The notes under the pieces are model-generated. The model made no database searches, was not told where the DNA came from, and worked only from the letters and a program-made list of their open reading frames with translations. Below, one piece after another: positions 14,638-24,729 of a DNA stretch of 64,000 nucleotides. The position numbers and the translations under genes are program-made. The DNA comes from Streptomyces sp. Go-475 (GTDB lineage: Bacteria > Actinomycetota > Actinomycetes > Streptomycetales > Streptomycetaceae). Location: NCBI RefSeq assembly GCF_003330845.1, contig NZ_CP026121.1, positions 5,127,501 to 5,191,500 of the forward strand, in the 5' to 3' direction. Positions within the stretch are counted from its first letter, which is position 1. Every line of letters begins with the position of its first letter.

Positions 14638-14662
14638 CGACACGCCCGACCGCGTGGGTCGG
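14638..14662 (+). promoter_or_regulatory. Leader hairpin element shared by rpsL and rpsJ leaders, copy 2
   Basis: Differs by one base (G for A) from 7846-7870 and contains the same CCCGACCGCGTGGGTCGG core. Located downstream of the predicted promoter, thus within the S10 leader transcript. Confidence 0.6.
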
Positions 14663-14731
14663 AGGAACGAAGGCAGCAGAAGGAATCCACCGGGTTCCAG
14701 AGCGTAAGAGAGACAGGACTACTGAGTAGCC

Positions 14732-15040
14732 ATGGCGGGACAGAAGATCCGCATCCGGCTCAAGGCCTACGACCACGAGGTCATCGACTCCTCGGCGAAG
14801 AAGATCGTCGAGACGGTGACCCGCACTGGTGCGTCGGTCGCGGGCCCGGTGCCGCTGCCCACTGAGAAGAACGTGTACTGCGTCATCAAGTCGCCGCACA
14901 AGTACAAGGACTCGCGCGAGCACTTCGAGATGCGGACGCACAAGCGCCTGATCGACATCCTCGACCCCACCCCCAAGACCGTTGACTCTCTGATGCGACT
15001 CGACCTCCCGGCCGGTGTCGACATCGAGATCAAGCTCTGA
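14732..15040 (+). CDS. rpsJ: 30S ribosomal protein S10
   Basis: 102 residues, standard. S10 binds in the 30S head and, with NusB, takes part in antitermination. [20 protein letters not shown] and the conserved [19 protein letters not shown] are present. First gene of the S10 operon; 17 bp separate it from rplC. Confidence 0.99.
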   Translation: MAGQKIRIRLKAYDHEVIDSSAKKIVETVTRTGASVAGPVPLPTEKNVYCVIKSPHKYKDSREHFEMRTHKRLIDILDPTPKTVDSLMRLDLPAGVDIEIKL

Positions 15041-15057
15041 GGCCGGTGATCTGAGAG

Positions 15058-15702
15058 ATGGCTAAGCAGATCAAGGGCATCCTGGGCGAGAAGCTCGGCA
15101 TGACGCAGGTGTGGGACGCGAACAACCGCGTCGTCCCGGTCACCGTCGTCAAGGCCGGCCCCAACGTCGTCACCCAGGTCCGTACGAACGATGTCGACGG
15201 CTACGAGTCCGTCCAGATCGCTTTCGGCGAGATCGACCCGCGCAAGGTGAACAAGCCCCTCAAGGGCCACTTCGCCAAGGCCGACGTCACCCCCCGTCGT
15301 CACCTCGTCGAGATCCGCACCGCGGACGCCTCCGAGTACACGCTCGGCCAGGAGATCACCGCTGAGGTGTTCGAGGCCGGCGTGAAGGTCGACGTGACCG
15401 GCAAGAGCAAGGGCAAGGGCTTCGCCGGTGTCATGAAGCGCCACAACTTCCGTGGCCTCGGCGCCGGACACGGCACCCAGCGCAAGCACCGCTCCCCCGG
15501 TTCCATCGGTGGCTGCGCCACCCCGGGCCGTGTGTTCAAGGGCCTCCGCATGGCGGGTCGCATGGGCAACGAGCGGGTCACCACCCAGAACCTGACCGTC
15601 CACGCCGTTGACGCGGAGAAGGGTCTGCTGCTCATCAAGGGCGCGGTTCCCGGTCCGAACGGCGGCCTCGTCCTGGTCCGCACCGCGGCCAAGGGGGCCT
15701 GA
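15058..15702 (+). CDS. rplC: 50S ribosomal protein L3
   Basis: 214 residues; binds near the 3' end of 23S rRNA and helps start 50S assembly. [20 protein letters not shown] at the N-terminus and the internal loop [20 protein letters not shown], which reaches toward the peptidyl-transferase centre, are conserved. Translationally close to rplD, whose ATG lies 4 bp after this stop. Confidence 0.99.
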   Translation: MAKQIKGILGEKLGMTQVWDANNRVVPVTVVKAGPNVVTQVRTNDVDGYESVQIAFGEIDPRKVNKPLKGHFAKADVTPRRHLVEIRTADASEYTLGQEITAEVFEAGVKVDVTGKSKGKGFAGVMKRHNFRGLGAGHGTQRKHRSPGSIGGCATPGRVFKGLRMAGRMGNERVTTQNLTVHAVDAEKGLLLIKGAVPGPNGGLVLVRTAAKGA

Positions 15703-15706
15703 GGTA

Positions 15707-16363
15707 ATGAGCACTGTTGACATCCTTTCGCCGGCGGGCGACAAGGCCGGTTCCGTCGAGCTCCCCGCGGAGATCTTCGACGTCGAGAAGGTCAGCATCC
15801 CGCTGATCCACCAGGTCGTCGTCGCGCAGCTGGCCGCTGCCCGTCAGGGCACGCACAAGACCAAGACCCGTGGCGAGGTCCGCGGCGGTGGCAAGAAGCC
15901 GTACCGCCAGAAGGGCACCGGTCGCGCCCGTCAGGGTTCGACCCGCGCGCCGCAGTTCGCCGGTGGTGGCGTCGTGCACGGTCCCGTGCCGCGTGACTAC
16001 TCGCAGCGGACCCCGAAGAAGATGAAGGCTGCCGCCCTGCGTCACGCCCTCACCGACCGGGCCCGCCACAACCGCATCCACGTCGTCTCCGGCGTCGTCG
16101 AGGGCGAGACCCCGTCGACGAAGGCCGCCAAGACGCTGTTCGGCAAGATCTCGGAGCGCAAGAACCTGCTCCTGGTCGTCGACCGCGCCGACGAGGCCGC
16201 GTGGCTGTCCGCCCGCAACCTGCCCCAGGTCCACATCCTGGAGCCGGGCCAGCTGAACACGTACGACGTTCTCGTCTCGGACGACGTGGTCTTCACCAAG
16301 GCCGCTTTCGAGTCCTTCGTGTCGGGCCCGAAGGCCAATGACACCGAAGGGAGCGAGGTCTGA
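15707..16363 (+). CDS. rplD: 50S ribosomal protein L4
   Basis: 218 residues starting [13 protein letters not shown]. The ATG at 15707 follows GAGGTA and is preferred to an upstream out-of-context GTG/ATG inside rplC. L4 lines the exit tunnel; its extended loop ([20 protein letters not shown], about residues 58-85) is intact, so no macrolide-resistance change is evident. Its stop overlaps the rplW start (TGATG). In enterobacteria L4 represses the S10 operon; here that is only a possibility. Confidence 0.98.
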   Translation: MSTVDILSPAGDKAGSVELPAEIFDVEKVSIPLIHQVVVAQLAAARQGTHKTKTRGEVRGGGKKPYRQKGTGRARQGSTRAPQFAGGGVVHGPVPRDYSQRTPKKMKAAALRHALTDRARHNRIHVVSGVVEGETPSTKAAKTLFGKISERKNLLLVVDRADEAAWLSARNLPQVHILEPGQLNTYDVLVSDDVVFTKAAFESFVSGPKANDTEGSEV

Positions 16364-16782
16364 TGGCTATCCGTCACCCCGCAATCGCCTCCAAGGCGGC
16401 GAAGAAGGCCAAGGCCGCTCGCGTCGCCAAGGCGCGTCGCCACGCCGCCGAGGGCAAGAACACCGTCGAGACCCCGCTGAGCAAGTCCTTCACGGACCCC
16501 CGTGACGTGCTGCTCAAGCCGGTCGTCTCCGAGAAGAGCTACGCGCTGCTCGACGAGGGCAAGTACACCTTCGTCGTGGACCCGCGTGCCAACAAGACCC
16601 AGATCAAGGAGGCCGTCCAGTCGGTCTTCTCGGTCAAGGTCACCGGGGTCAACACGATCAACCGCCAGGGCAAGCGCAAGCGGACCCGCACCGGCTTCGG
16701 CCAGCGTGCGTCCACCAAGCGCGCGATCGTGACCCTCGCCGAGGGCGACCGTATCGACATCTTCGGCGGTCCGACCGCGTAA
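16363..16782 (+). CDS. rplW: 50S ribosomal protein L23
   Basis: 139 residues, longer than the roughly 100 of E. coli because of a Lys/Ala-rich N-terminal extension ([20 protein letters not shown]) common in streptomycetes. L23 sits at the exit-tunnel opening and docks SRP and trigger factor. Core motifs [13 protein letters not shown] and [19 protein letters not shown] are present. Starts at the overlapping TGATG with rplD. Confidence 0.98.
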   Translation: MAIRHPAIASKAAKKAKAARVAKARRHAAEGKNTVETPLSKSFTDPRDVLLKPVVSEKSYALLDEGKYTFVVDPRANKTQIKEAVQSVFSVKVTGVNTINRQGKRKRTRTGFGQRASTKRAIVTLAEGDRIDIFGGPTA

Positions 16783-16820
16783 GCGGTCAGGATCGTCCGG
16801 AATCGGACGAGGACTGAGAA

Positions 16821-17657
16821 ATGGGTATCCGCAAGTACAAGCCGACGACTCCTGGCCGTCGTGGTGCCAGCGTCGCCGACTTCGTCGAGGTCACGCGGTC
16901 CACGCCGGAGAAGTCGTTGGTCCGCCCCCTGCACAGCAAGGGTGGCCGTAACAACTCCGGTCGTGTGACCGTCCGCCACCAGGGTGGTGGCCACAAGCGC
17001 GCCTACCGCGTGATCGACTTCCGTCGTCACGACAAGGACGGCGTGCCGGCGAAGGTCGCGCACATCGAGTACGACCCCAACCGCACCGCGCGCATCGCGC
17101 TGCTGCACTACGCGGACGGCGAGAAGCGCTACATCCTCGCGCCGCGTGGCCTGTCGCAGGGCGACCGCGTCGAGAACGGTCCCGGGGCCGACATCAAGCC
17201 GGGCAACAACCTCGCCCTGCGCAACATCCCGGTCGGTACCACGCTGCACGCCATCGAGCTGCGTCCGGGCGGCGGCGCCAAGTTCGCCCGCTCCGCCGGC
17301 GCCTCGGTGCAGCTGCTCGCGAAGGAGGGCCAGATGGCCCACCTGCGCATGCCGTCCGGTGAGATCCGCCTGGTCGACGTCCGCTGCCGCGCCACTGTGG
17401 GCGAGGTCGGCAACGCCGAGCAGAGCAACATCAACTGGGGCAAGGCGGGCCGCAAGCGGTGGCTGGGCGTCCGCCCGACCGTCCGTGGTGTGGTCATGAA
17501 CCCGGTCGACCACCCGCACGGTGGTGGTGAGGGCCGGACCTCCGGTGGTCGCCACCCTGTGTCCCCGTGGGGCAAGAAGGAAGGCCGTACTCGTTCGCCC
17601 AAGAAGGCGTCGAACAAGTACATCGTCCGCCGCCGCAAGACGAACAAGAAGCGCTAA
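16821..17657 (+). CDS. rplB: 50S ribosomal protein L2
   Basis: 278 residues, standard; a primary 23S rRNA binder needed for subunit joining and peptidyl transfer. The signature region [20 protein letters not shown] near residues 218-237 contains the conserved histidine close to the catalytic centre. Located 38 bp after rplW and 12 bp before rpsS. Confidence 0.99.
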   Translation: MGIRKYKPTTPGRRGASVADFVEVTRSTPEKSLVRPLHSKGGRNNSGRVTVRHQGGGHKRAYRVIDFRRHDKDGVPAKVAHIEYDPNRTARIALLHYADGEKRYILAPRGLSQGDRVENGPGADIKPGNNLALRNIPVGTTLHAIELRPGGGAKFARSAGASVQLLAKEGQMAHLRMPSGEIRLVDVRCRATVGEVGNAEQSNINWGKAGRKRWLGVRPTVRGVVMNPVDHPHGGGEGRTSGGRHPVSPWGKKEGRTRSPKKASNKYIVRRRKTNKKR

Positions 17658-17669
17658 GGACGGGTTGAG

Positions 17670-17951
17670 ATGCCTCGTAGCTTGAAGAAGGGGCCCTTCG
17701 TCGACGACCACCTGATCAAGAAGGTGGACGCCCAGAACGAAGCCGGCACCAAGAACGTCATCAAGACCTGGTCCCGCCGCTCGATGATCGTCCCGGCGAT
17801 GCTCGGCCACACGATCGCGGTGCACAACGGCAAGACCCACATCCCGGTGTTTGTCACCGAGTCGATGGTCGGCCACAAGCTCGGCGAGTTCTCGCCGACC
17901 CGCACTTTCCGGGGCCACGTCAAGGAAGACCGGAAGTCGAAGCGCCGCTAG
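17670..17951 (+). CDS. rpsS: 30S ribosomal protein S19
   Basis: 93 residues; pairs with S13 in the 30S head at the intersubunit bridge. Conserved start [19 protein letters not shown] and [21 protein letters not shown] at the end. 44 bp separate it from rplV. Confidence 0.99.
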   Translation: MPRSLKKGPFVDDHLIKKVDAQNEAGTKNVIKTWSRRSMIVPAMLGHTIAVHNGKTHIPVFVTESMVGHKLGEFSPTRTFRGHVKEDRKSKRR

Positions 17952-17995
17952 TCAGCGGGGTGCGAATGACCATGACAAACATCGAAGGGACAACC

Positions 17996-18343
17996 ATGGA
18001 AGCCAGGGCCCAGGCGCGGTACATCCGCGTCACGCCCATGAAGGCCCGCCGTGTGGTGGACCTCATCCGTGGCCTGAACGCCACGGAGGCTCAGGCGGTC
18101 CTGCGTTTCGCCCCGCAGGCCGCGAGCGTGCCGGTCGGCAAGGTGCTGGACAGCGCCATCGCCAACGCCGCGCACAACTACGACCACACCGATGTCGACA
18201 GCCTCTACATCTCCGAGGCCTACGTCGACGAGGGCCCGACCCTGAAGCGGTTCCGTCCGCGTGCCCAGGGCCGCGCCTACCGGATCCGCAAGCGGACCAG
18301 CCACATCACCGTGGTCGTCAGCAGCAAGGAAGGAACCCGGTAA
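17996..18343 (+). CDS. rplV: 50S ribosomal protein L22
   Basis: 115 residues from ATG at 17996, chosen because GAAGGG precedes it by about 7 bases and family members begin [20 protein letters not shown]; an upstream in-frame ATG would add 12 unconserved residues. L22 forms part of the exit-tunnel constriction; its tunnel hairpin ([19 protein letters not shown]) has normal length. Stop and rpsC start overlap as TAATG. Confidence 0.97.
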   Translation: MEARAQARYIRVTPMKARRVVDLIRGLNATEAQAVLRFAPQAASVPVGKVLDSAIANAAHNYDHTDVDSLYISEAYVDEGPTLKRFRPRAQGRAYRIRKRTSHITVVVSSKEGTR

Positions 18344-19167
18344 TGGGCCAGAAGGTAAACCCGCACGGGTTCCGGCTCGGTGTCACGACCGACTTCAAGT
18401 CGCGTTGGTACGCCGACAAGCTGTACAAGGACTACGTCAAGGAAGACGTCGCCATCCGTCGGATGATGACGTCCGGCATGGAGCGCGCCGGCATCTCCAA
18501 GGTCGAGATCGAGCGCACCCGTGACCGTGTGCGTGTGGACATCCACACCGCTCGTCCGGGCATCGTCATCGGCCGCCGTGGCGCCGAGGCCGACCGCATC
18601 CGCGGTGACCTCGAGAAGCTCACGGGCAAGCAGGTCCAGCTGAACATCCTCGAGGTCAAGAACCCCGAGACCGACGCTCAGCTCGTGGCCCAGGCCGTCG
18701 CCGAGCAGCTCTCCTCCCGCGTCTCCTTCCGCCGTGCCATGCGCAAGAGCATGCAGTCGGCGATGAAGGCCGGCGCCAAGGGCATCAAGATCCAGTGCGG
18801 TGGCCGCCTCGGTGGCGCCGAGATGTCCCGCTCGGAGTTCTACCGCGAGGGCCGCGTGCCCCTGCACACGCTCCGCGCGAACGTGGACTACGGCTTCTTC
18901 GAGGCCAAGACGACCTTCGGCCGCATCGGCGTGAAGGTCTGGATCTACAAGGGCGACGTCAAGAACATCGCCGAGGTCCGCGCCGAGAACGCCGCTGCCC
19001 GTGCGGGTAACCGCCCGGCCCGCGGCGGCAACGACCGCCCGGCCCGTGGTGGCCGCGGTGGCGAGCGGCGCGGTCGCAAGCCGCAGCAGGCCGCTGGTTC
19101 CGAGGCCCCCAAGGCCGAGGCTCCCGCGTCCGCCGCTCCGGCTGAGAGCACCGGAACGGAGGCCTGA
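18343..19167 (+). CDS. rpsC: 30S ribosomal protein S3
   Basis: 274 residues starting at the TAATG overlap ([20 protein letters not shown]). The KH domain with the GxxG-type [16 protein letters not shown] loop lies at about residues 60-110, and the C-terminal domain with the mRNA-entry surface follows. The last 50 or so residues form an Arg/Gly then Ala/Pro/Glu-rich low-complexity tail ([20 protein letters not shown]), longer than in E. coli but usual for actinobacteria. Confidence 0.98.
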   Translation: MGQKVNPHGFRLGVTTDFKSRWYADKLYKDYVKEDVAIRRMMTSGMERAGISKVEIERTRDRVRVDIHTARPGIVIGRRGAEADRIRGDLEKLTGKQVQLNILEVKNPETDAQLVAQAVAEQLSSRVSFRRAMRKSMQSAMKAGAKGIKIQCGGRLGGAEMSRSEFYREGRVPLHTLRANVDYGFFEAKTTFGRIGVKVWIYKGDVKNIAEVRAENAAARAGNRPARGGNDRPARGGRGGERRGRKPQQAAGSEAPKAEAPASAAPAESTGTEA

Positions 19168-19172
19168 CCGAC

Positions 19173-19592
19173 ATGCTGATCCCCCGTAGGGTCAAGCACC
19201 GCAAGCAGCACCACCCCAAGCGCAACGGCATGTCCAAGGGTGGCACGCAGGTTGCGTTCGGCGAGTACGGCATCCAGGCGCTGACCCCGGCGTACGTGAC
19301 GAACCGCCAGATCGAGGCCGCTCGTATCGCGATGACCCGTCACATCAAGCGTGGCGGCAAGGTCTGGATCAACATCTACCCGGACCGCCCCCTCACCAAG
19401 AAGCCGGCCGAGACCCGCATGGGTTCCGGTAAGGGTTCGCCGGAGTGGTGGGTGGCCAACGTCAAGCCCGGACGCGTGATGTTCGAGCTGTCGTACCCCA
19501 ACGAGAAGATCGCGCGCGAGGCCCTGACCCGTGCGGCTCACAAGCTGCCGATGAAGTGCAAGATCGTCAAGCGCGAGGCAGGTGAAGCGTGA
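19173..19592 (+). CDS. rplP: 50S ribosomal protein L16
   Basis: 139 residues; lies near the A site and organises the tRNA elbow contact. [20 protein letters not shown] and [19 protein letters not shown] are the family signatures. Its TGA overlaps the rpmC ATG, implying translational coupling. Confidence 0.99.
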   Translation: MLIPRRVKHRKQHHPKRNGMSKGGTQVAFGEYGIQALTPAYVTNRQIEAARIAMTRHIKRGGKVWINIYPDRPLTKKPAETRMGSGKGSPEWWVANVKPGRVMFELSYPNEKIAREALTRAAHKLPMKCKIVKREAGEA

Positions 19593-19816
19593 TGTCGGCC
19601 GGTACCAAGGCGTCGGAGCTGCGCGAGCTGGGCAACGAGGAGCTTCTGGCGAAGCTCCGCGAGGCCAAGGAAGAGCTGTTCAACCTCCGCTTCCAGGCGG
19701 CGACGGGCCAGCTCGAGAACCACGGTCGGCTCAAGGCCGTCCGCAAGGACATCGCGCGGATCTACACCCTGATGCGTGAGCGCGAGCTGGGCATCGAGAC
19801 GGTGGAGAGCGCCTGA
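19592..19816 (+). CDS. rpmC: 50S ribosomal protein L29
   Basis: 74 residues, a two-helix protein at the tunnel exit near L23. ATG at 19592 overlaps the rplP stop; a GTG three bases earlier is possible but less likely. [20 protein letters not shown] and [19 protein letters not shown] are typical. Stop overlaps the rpsQ start. Confidence 0.97.
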   Translation: MSAGTKASELRELGNEELLAKLREAKEELFNLRFQAATGQLENHGRLKAVRKDIARIYTLMRERELGIETVESA

Positions 19817-20103
19817 TGAGCGAGAGCAACGTGACTGAAGAGACCAAGACGGACCGCGGTTTCCGCAAGACCCGTGAGGGTCTGGTCGTCAGCGACAAGA
19901 TGGACAAGACCGTCGTCGTCGCCGTCGAGGACCGCGTCAAGCACGCGCTGTACGGCAAGGTCATCCGTCGTACGAACAAGCTCAAGGCCCACGACGAGCA
20001 GAACGCCGCGGGTGTCGGCGACCGCGTCCTCCTCATGGAGACCCGGCCGCTGTCCGCGACCAAGCGCTGGCGCGTCGTCGAGATCCTCGAGAAGGCCAAG
20101 TAA
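19816..20103 (+). CDS. rpsQ: 30S ribosomal protein S17
   Basis: 95 residues including a short acidic N-terminal extension ([18 protein letters not shown]); an OB-fold protein bound to the 16S 5' domain. [20 protein letters not shown] and [18 protein letters not shown] are conserved. Last gene before a 96-bp gap with two hairpins, so it may close the S10 transcription segment. Confidence 0.98.
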   Translation: MSESNVTEETKTDRGFRKTREGLVVSDKMDKTVVVAVEDRVKHALYGKVIRRTNKLKAHDEQNAAGVGDRVLLMETRPLSATKRWRVVEILEKAK

Positions 20104-20105
20104 TT

Positions 20106-20126
20106 CCTGCGGGGCAAACCCGCAGG
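20106..20126 (+). terminator. Small hairpin after rpsQ
   Basis: CCTGCGGG (20106-20113) pairs with CCCGCAGG (20119-20126) around a GCAAA loop, directly after the rpsQ stop. Confidence 0.5.
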
Positions 20127-20142
20127 TCAGTTCCGCCAGGCT

Positions 20143-20171
20143 CCGGGGGCCGCTCGGTGAGCGGCCCCCGG
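20143..20171 (+). terminator. Strong hairpin between rpsQ and rplN (S10/spc boundary)
   Basis: A perfect 13-bp stem, CCGGGGGCCGCTC with GAGCGGCCCCCGG, and a GGT loop, ending 28 bp before the rplN start. No T run follows. It probably attenuates or processes the transcript at the S10/spc junction. Confidence 0.6.
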
Positions 20172-20199
20172 GGAACCGGCAGACGATCAGGAGATAGAC

Positions 20200-20568
20200 G
20201 TGATCCAGCAGGAGTCGCGACTGCGTGTCGCCGACAACACGGGTGCGAAGGAGATCCTCTGCATCCGTGTGCTCGGCGGCTCCGGTCGCCGCTACGCGGG
20301 TATCGGTGACGTCATCGTCGCCACCGTCAAGGACGCGATCCCCGGTGGCAACGTGAAGAAGGGTGACGTCGTCAAGGCGGTCATCGTTCGCACCGTCAAG
20401 GAGCGCCGCCGTCCGGACGGCTCGTACATCCGCTTCGACGAGAACGCCGCCGTCATTCTGAAGAACGACGGCGACCCTCGTGGCACCCGTATCTTCGGCC
20501 CGGTGGGCCGTGAGCTGCGCGAGAAGAAGTTCATGAAGATCATCTCCCTCGCGCCGGAGGTGCTGTGA
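20200..20568 (+). CDS. rplN: 50S ribosomal protein L14
   Basis: 122 residues from GTG at 20200, with AGGAG eight bases before it. L14 forms bridges to 16S rRNA and contacts L19. [19 protein letters not shown] and [26 protein letters not shown] are family signatures. First gene of the spc segment. Confidence 0.99.
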   Translation: MIQQESRLRVADNTGAKEILCIRVLGGSGRRYAGIGDVIVATVKDAIPGGNVKKGDVVKAVIVRTVKERRRPDGSYIRFDENAAVILKNDGDPRGTRIFGPVGRELREKKFMKIISLAPEVL

Positions 20569-20570
20569 GC

Positions 20571-20894
20571 ATGAAGATCAAGAAGGGCGACCTGGTCCAG
20601 GTCATCACCGGTAAGGACAAGGGCAAGCAGGGCAAGGTCATCGCGGCCTTCCCCCGCGAGGACCGTGTCCTGGTCGAGGGTGTCAACCGGGTCAAGAAGC
20701 ACACCAAGGCCGGTCCGACGGCTCGCGGTTCGCAGGCCGGCGGCATCGTCACCACCGAGGCGCCGATCCACGTCTCCAACGTCCAGCTGGTCGTGGAGAA
20801 GGACGGCAAGAAGGTCGTGACCCGCGTCGGTTACCGCTTCGACGACGAAGGCAACAAGATCCGCGTTGCCAAGCGGACGGGTGAGGACATCTGA
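20571..20894 (+). CDS. rplX: 50S ribosomal protein L24
   Basis: 107 residues from ATG at 20571 ([20 protein letters not shown], a KOW motif); a GTG two codons upstream is possible, but GGAGG inside the end of rplN is well placed for the ATG. It is an assembly initiator that binds the 23S 5' end. Stop overlaps rplE. Confidence 0.97.
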   Translation: MKIKKGDLVQVITGKDKGKQGKVIAAFPREDRVLVEGVNRVKKHTKAGPTARGSQAGGIVTTEAPIHVSNVQLVVEKDGKKVVTRVGYRFDDEGNKIRVAKRTGEDI

Positions 20895-21451
20895 TGACGA
20901 CCACCACCACTCCGCGCCTGAAGCAGAAGTACCGCGAGGAGATCGCGGGCAAGCTGCGTGACGAGTTCAAGTACGAGAACGTCATGCAGATCCCCGGTCT
21001 CGTCAAGATCGTGGTCAACATGGGTGTGGGCGACGCCGCCCGCGACTCCAAGCTGATCGAGGGCGCCATCCGCGACCTCACCACGATCACCGGTCAGAAG
21101 CCGGCCGTCACCAAGGCCCGCAAGTCCATCGCGCAGTTCAAGCTGCGTGAGGGCCAGCCGATCGGTGCCCACGTCACGCTCCGTGGCGACCGCATGTGGG
21201 AGTTCCTGGACCGCACCCTGTCGCTGGCGCTCCCGCGCATCCGCGACTTCCGCGGTCTGTCCCCCAAGCAGTTCGACGGCCGTGGCAACTACACCTTCGG
21301 TCTCACGGAGCAGGTCATGTTCCACGAGATCGACCAGGACAAGATCGACCGCGTCCGGGGTATGGACATCACCGTGGTCACCACGGCGACCAACGACGCT
21401 GAGGGCCGCGCGCTCCTCCGTCACCTCGGCTTCCCCTTCAAGGAGGCGTGA
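20894..21451 (+). CDS. rplE: 50S ribosomal protein L5
   Basis: 185 residues; with 5S rRNA, L18 and L25 it forms the central protuberance. [20 protein letters not shown] and [20 protein letters not shown] are typical. In E. coli the start of the L5 cistron is the S8 repressor target; I could not identify a matching structure here. Confidence 0.99.
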   Translation: MTTTTTPRLKQKYREEIAGKLRDEFKYENVMQIPGLVKIVVNMGVGDAARDSKLIEGAIRDLTTITGQKPAVTKARKSIAQFKLREGQPIGAHVTLRGDRMWEFLDRTLSLALPRIRDFRGLSPKQFDGRGNYTFGLTEQVMFHEIDQDKIDRVRGMDITVVTTATNDAEGRALLRHLGFPFKEA

Positions 21452-21456
21452 GCGAG

Positions 21457-21642
21457 ATGGCGAAGAAGGCTCTGATCGCGAAGGCTGCCCGCAAGCCCAA
21501 GTTCGGCGTGCGTGCGTACACCCGCTGCCAGCGCTGCGGTCGTCCGCACTCCGTGTACCGCAAGTTCGGCCTGTGCCGCGTGTGCCTTCGTGAGATGGCT
21601 CACCGTGGCGAGCTGCCGGGCGTGACCAAGAGCTCCTGGTAA
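21457..21642 (+). CDS. rpsN: 30S ribosomal protein S14, zinc-binding short type
   Basis: 61 residues from ATG at 21457 ([20 protein letters not shown]). It is the short type Z form with CQRCG and CRVC zinc-ligand pairs at residues about 24-43, so it depends on zinc; many streptomycetes also carry a zinc-free paralogue in a Zur regulon, not seen here. Followed by a 213-bp gap with strong secondary structure. Confidence 0.98.
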   Translation: MAKKALIAKAARKPKFGVRAYTRCQRCGRPHSVYRKFGLCRVCLREMAHRGELPGVTKSSW

Positions 21643-21683
21643 TCCCCCTAAAAAGGGATTCACAGGGCTCTCGGTAAGCATCT

Positions 21684-21745
21684 GGGGCGGCAGGACGTCC
21701 AACTCGCATGCCTTAGGCTTGTGGGGTTGGGCGTCTGCCGCCGCC
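21684..21745 (+). terminator. Long hairpin in the rpsN-rpsH gap
   Basis: GGCGGCAGGACG near 21688-21697 can pair with CGTCTGCCGCC at 21732-21745 with one bulge, followed by CTTAA. A smaller AATCCC/GGGATT stem lies directly after the rpsN stop. This 213-bp gap within an otherwise tight operon could hold an attenuator or a promoter for the distal spc genes. Confidence 0.45.
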
Positions 21746-21855
21746 CTTAAGACTTACTACGCCGTAGGTCCACCGCGCCGCACCCGTCCCGTCTCGGATC
21801 GGGGAGAGGGATGGCGCACCAGGAAACCCCGGCGAGAGAGGCCGAAGGCCAATTC

Positions 21856-22254
21856 ATGACCATGACTGATCCGATCGCAGACATGCTGACGCGTCTGCGG
21901 AACGCGAACTCGGCGTACCACGACTCCGTGGCGATGCCGCACTCGAAGATCAAGTCGCACATCGCGGAGATCCTCCAGCAGGAGGGCTTCATCACGGGCT
22001 GGAAGGTCGAGGACGCCGAGGTCGGCAAGAACCTCGTCCTGGAGCTGAAGTTCGGCCCCAACCGTGAGCGCTCCATCGCGGGCATCAAGCGGATCTCCAA
22101 GCCCGGTCTCCGGGTGTACGCGAAGTCCACCAACCTGCCGAAGGTTCTCGGCGGCCTGGGCGTGGCCATCATCTCCACGTCCCACGGTCTCCTGACCGAC
22201 AAGCAGGCGCAGAAGAAGGGCGTGGGTGGGGAAGTCCTCGCCTACGTCTGGTAA
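21856..22254 (+). CDS. rpsH: 30S ribosomal protein S8
   Basis: 132 residues from ATG at 21856 ([20 protein letters not shown]), the start used by the family; a longer in-frame ATG at 21811 adds unconserved residues. S8 binds the central domain of 16S rRNA. The C-terminal [19 protein letters not shown] is a clear signature. Confidence 0.97.
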   Translation: MTMTDPIADMLTRLRNANSAYHDSVAMPHSKIKSHIAEILQQEGFITGWKVEDAEVGKNLVLELKFGPNRERSIAGIKRISKPGLRVYAKSTNLPKVLGGLGVAIISTSHGLLTDKQAQKKGVGGEVLAYVW

Positions 22255-22277
22255 TTCGGGAACGGAGGAGAGACACA

Positions 22278-22817
22278 ATGTCGCGTATCGGCAAGCTCCC
22301 CATCCCGGTTCCCGCCGGCGTGGACGTCACCATCGACGGCCGTACGGTCTCGGTCAAGGGCCCCAAGGGCGAACTGACCCACACCGTTGTCGCGCCGATC
22401 GACATCGCTAAGGGCGAGGACGGCACCCTCCAGGTGCTCCGCCCGAACGACGAGCGGCAGAGCAAGGCCCTGCACGGCCTGTCCCGCACGCTGGTGGCGA
22501 ACATGATCACCGGTGTGACCACGGGATACGTCAAGAAGCTCGAAATCAGCGGTGTCGGTTACCGCGTCGTGGCGAAGGGCTCCAACCTGGAGTTCTCCCT
22601 CGGCTACAGCCACCCGATCCTGGTCGAGGCCCCCGAGGGCATCACCTTCAAGGTGGAGACCCCGACCCGTTTCTCGGTCGAGGGCATCGACAAGCAGAAG
22701 GTCGGCGAGGTTGCGGCCAACATCCGCAAGCTGCGCAAGCCCGACCCGTACAAGGCCAAGGGCGTCAAGTACGAGGGCGAAGTCATCCGCCGCAAGGTCG
22801 GAAAGGCGGGTAAGTAA
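22278..22817 (+). CDS. rplF: 50S ribosomal protein L6
   Basis: 179 residues; binds 23S domain VI near the factor-binding site. [40 protein letters not shown] and the end [19 protein letters not shown] are typical. ATG follows GGAGGAGA. rplR starts 3 bp after the stop. Confidence 0.99.
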   Translation: MSRIGKLPIPVPAGVDVTIDGRTVSVKGPKGELTHTVVAPIDIAKGEDGTLQVLRPNDERQSKALHGLSRTLVANMITGVTTGYVKKLEISGVGYRVVAKGSNLEFSLGYSHPILVEAPEGITFKVETPTRFSVEGIDKQKVGEVAANIRKLRKPDPYKAKGVKYEGEVIRRKVGKAGK

Positions 22818-22820
22818 GCC

Positions 22821-23204
22821 ATGGCATACGGGCAGAAGATCCTGAAGGGCGACGCCTACAAGCGCGCCGCGATCAAGCGCCGTCACATCCGGATCCGCAA
22901 GCGGATCAACGGTACGGCGGAGCGTCCCCGTCTGGTCGTGACCCGCTCCAACCGCCACATCGTGGCGCAGGTGATCGACGACCTGAAGGGCCACACCCTG
23001 GCGTCGGCGTCCACCCTGGACGCGTCGATCCGCGGTGGCGAGGGCGACAAGTCCGCGCAGGCCAAGCAGGTCGGTGCCCTGGTCGCCGAGCGCGCCAAGG
23101 CCGCCGGTGTCGAGGCCGTCGTTTTCGACCGTGGTGGCAACCAGTACGCCGGGCGCATCGCCGCCCTGGCAGACGCCGCCCGCGAAGCCGGACTCAAGTT
23201 CTGA
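22821..23204 (+). CDS. rplR: 50S ribosomal protein L18
   Basis: 127 residues; binds 5S rRNA with L5. [32 protein letters not shown] and [20 protein letters not shown] are conserved. The N-terminus is basic, as needed for 5S rRNA binding. Followed after 41 bp by rpsE. Confidence 0.98.
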   Translation: MAYGQKILKGDAYKRAAIKRRHIRIRKRINGTAERPRLVVTRSNRHIVAQVIDDLKGHTLASASTLDASIRGGEGDKSAQAKQVGALVAERAKAAGVEAVVFDRGGNQYAGRIAALADAAREAGLKF

Positions 23205-23245
23205 GTCGGTTCCGTAGCTAGCGGAGACAGAGAGAGGTAATTCCA

Positions 23246-23851
23246 ATGGCTGGACCCCAGCGCCGCGGTGGCGGTGCCGGTGGCGGCGAGCGGCGGGACC
23301 GGAAGGGCCGTGACGGCGGCGCAGCTGCCGCCGAGAAGACCGCGTACGTTGAGCGCGTCGTCGCGATCAACCGCGTCGCCAAGGTTGTGAAGGGTGGTCG
23401 TCGCTTCAGCTTCACCGCGCTGGTCGTGGTGGGCGACGGTGACGGCACCGTGGGTGTCGGATACGGCAAGGCCAAGGAGGTGCCGGCCGCCATCGCCAAG
23501 GGCGTTGAGGAGGCCAAGAAGCACTTCTTCAAGGTCCCCCGCATCCAGGGCACCATCCCGCACCCCATCCAGGGTGAGAAGGCTGCCGGCGTCGTGCTGC
23601 TCAAGCCCGCGTCCCCGGGTACCGGTGTTATCGCCGGTGGTCCGGTGCGTGCCGTGCTCGAGTGCGCCGGTATCCACGACGTGCTGTCGAAGTCGCTCGG
23701 CTCCGACAACGCGATCAACATCGTGCACGCGACCGTGGAGGCCCTGAAGGGCCTGCAGCGTCCCGAGGAGATCGCGGCCCGCCGCGGTCTGCCGCTGGAG
23801 GACGTCGCCCCCGCGGCTCTGCTGCGCGCTCGTGCCGGGGCGGGTGTGTGA
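23246..23851 (+). CDS. rpsE: 30S ribosomal protein S5
   Basis: 201 residues with a Gly/Arg-rich N-terminal extension ([20 protein letters not shown]) typical of actinobacteria, then the double-stranded RNA-binding domain ([20 protein letters not shown]). S5 borders the mRNA entry and decoding region. Spectinomycin-site loop residues [11 protein letters not shown] look normal. Confidence 0.98.
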   Translation: MAGPQRRGGGAGGGERRDRKGRDGGAAAAEKTAYVERVVAINRVAKVVKGGRRFSFTALVVVGDGDGTVGVGYGKAKEVPAAIAKGVEEAKKHFFKVPRIQGTIPHPIQGEKAAGVVLLKPASPGTGVIAGGPVRAVLECAGIHDVLSKSLGSDNAINIVHATVEALKGLQRPEEIAARRGLPLEDVAPAALLRARAGAGV

Positions 23852-23853
23852 TC

Positions 23854-24036
23854 ATGGCGCAGCTCAAGATCACGCAGGTCAAGTCCTACATCGGCAGCAA
23901 GCAGAACCACCGTGACACCCTGCGTTCCCTTGGTCTCAAGGGGATCAACACGCAGGTCGTCAAGGAGGACCGCCCCGAGTTCCGCGGCATGGTGCACACC
24001 GTCCGCCACCTCGTGACGGTCGAGGAGGTCGACTGA
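23854..24036 (+). CDS. rpmD: 50S ribosomal protein L30
   Basis: 60 residues starting [20 protein letters not shown] at ATG 23854, two bases after the rpsE stop; ends [13 protein letters not shown]. Short single-domain protein of the large subunit. A longer in-frame reading exists but would run through rpsE. Confidence 0.98.
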   Translation: MAQLKITQVKSYIGSKQNHRDTLRSLGLKGINTQVVKEDRPEFRGMVHTVRHLVTVEEVD

Positions 24037-24038
24037 TC

Positions 24039-24494
24039 ATGGCGGAGAACAACCCGCTCAAGATCCACAACCTCCGTCCCGCCCCGGGCGCCAAGACCGC
24101 CAAGACCCGTGTCGGTCGTGGTGAGGCGTCGAAGGGTAAGACGGCCGGTCGTGGTACCAAGGGCACGAAGGCCCGTTACCAGGTTCCGGAGCGCTTCGAG
24201 GGTGGCCAGATGCCCCTCCACATGCGTCTCCCGAAGCTGAAGGGCTTCAAGAACCCGTTCAAGACCGAGTACCAGGTCGTGAACCTGGACAAGCTCGCCT
24301 CCCTCTACCCCGAGGGCGGGGAGGTCACGGTCGAGGACCTGGTCGCCAAGGGTGCCGTTCGCAAGAACAGCCTCGTCAAGGTGCTCGGCCAGGGCGAGGT
24401 CTCCGTGGCGCTGCAGGTGACGGTCGACGCCGTCTCCGGCTCCGCCAAGGAGAAGATCACCGCCGCCGGCGGTTCCGTCACCGAGCTCGTCTGA
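24039..24494 (+). CDS. rplO: 50S ribosomal protein L15
   Basis: 151 residues; a late 50S assembly protein with a long basic N-terminal extension that runs through 23S rRNA ([20 protein letters not shown]). [20 protein letters not shown] is characteristic. Last r-protein gene before secY; a terminator-like hairpin follows 33 bp after its stop. Confidence 0.99.
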   Translation: MAENNPLKIHNLRPAPGAKTAKTRVGRGEASKGKTAGRGTKGTKARYQVPERFEGGQMPLHMRLPKLKGFKNPFKTEYQVVNLDKLASLYPEGGEVTVEDLVAKGAVRKNSLVKVLGQGEVSVALQVTVDAVSGSAKEKITAAGGSVTELV

Positions 24495-24527
24495 ACACCA
24501 CAGGCGTCTCGATGACCTGAGCGATCC

Positions 24528-24569
24528 CGACCGGGGATACTCCACAAATGGGGTATCCCCGGTTGGTCG
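24528..24569 (+). terminator. Terminator-like hairpin between rplO and secY
   Basis: ACCGGGGATACTCC pairs with GGGGTATCCCCGGT (one G-T pair) around ACAAAT, extended by CG/CG at the base. It separates the spc r-protein genes from secY, which lies 160 bp further on and so probably has its own promoter. Confidence 0.7.
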
Positions 24570-24729
24570 TTCCTAGGGCGGCAGTCTCGCCGGTAAGGTG
24601 GCCTGCACTGCCCACTTTTCACTGGGTGCTTCACTTCGGGCACTCACAGCGGCAGTTGACCGTTACCTATTCGTCGAACCTCAAGACCGTCACCCTTGAC
24701 GCAGTTGCGCGGGGGTCGCAGGAGGCACC

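Larger units (their letters stand above)
14270..14731 (+). other. Intergenic region and long leader of the S10 operon
   Basis: 462 bp without a credible gene. It has the rpsJ promoter at 14313-14340, giving a leader of about 385 nt, unusually long. Short hairpins are possible (for example GGGCCTTCCG near 14549 with CGGAAGGGCC near 14574), and the shared leader element lies at 14638-14662, 70 bp before rpsJ. Confidence 0.55.

Noticed and set aside
24656..24684. secY promoter from TTGACC at 24656
   Set aside because: No TANNNT hexamer at 16-19 bp spacing; the secY promoter remains unlocated.
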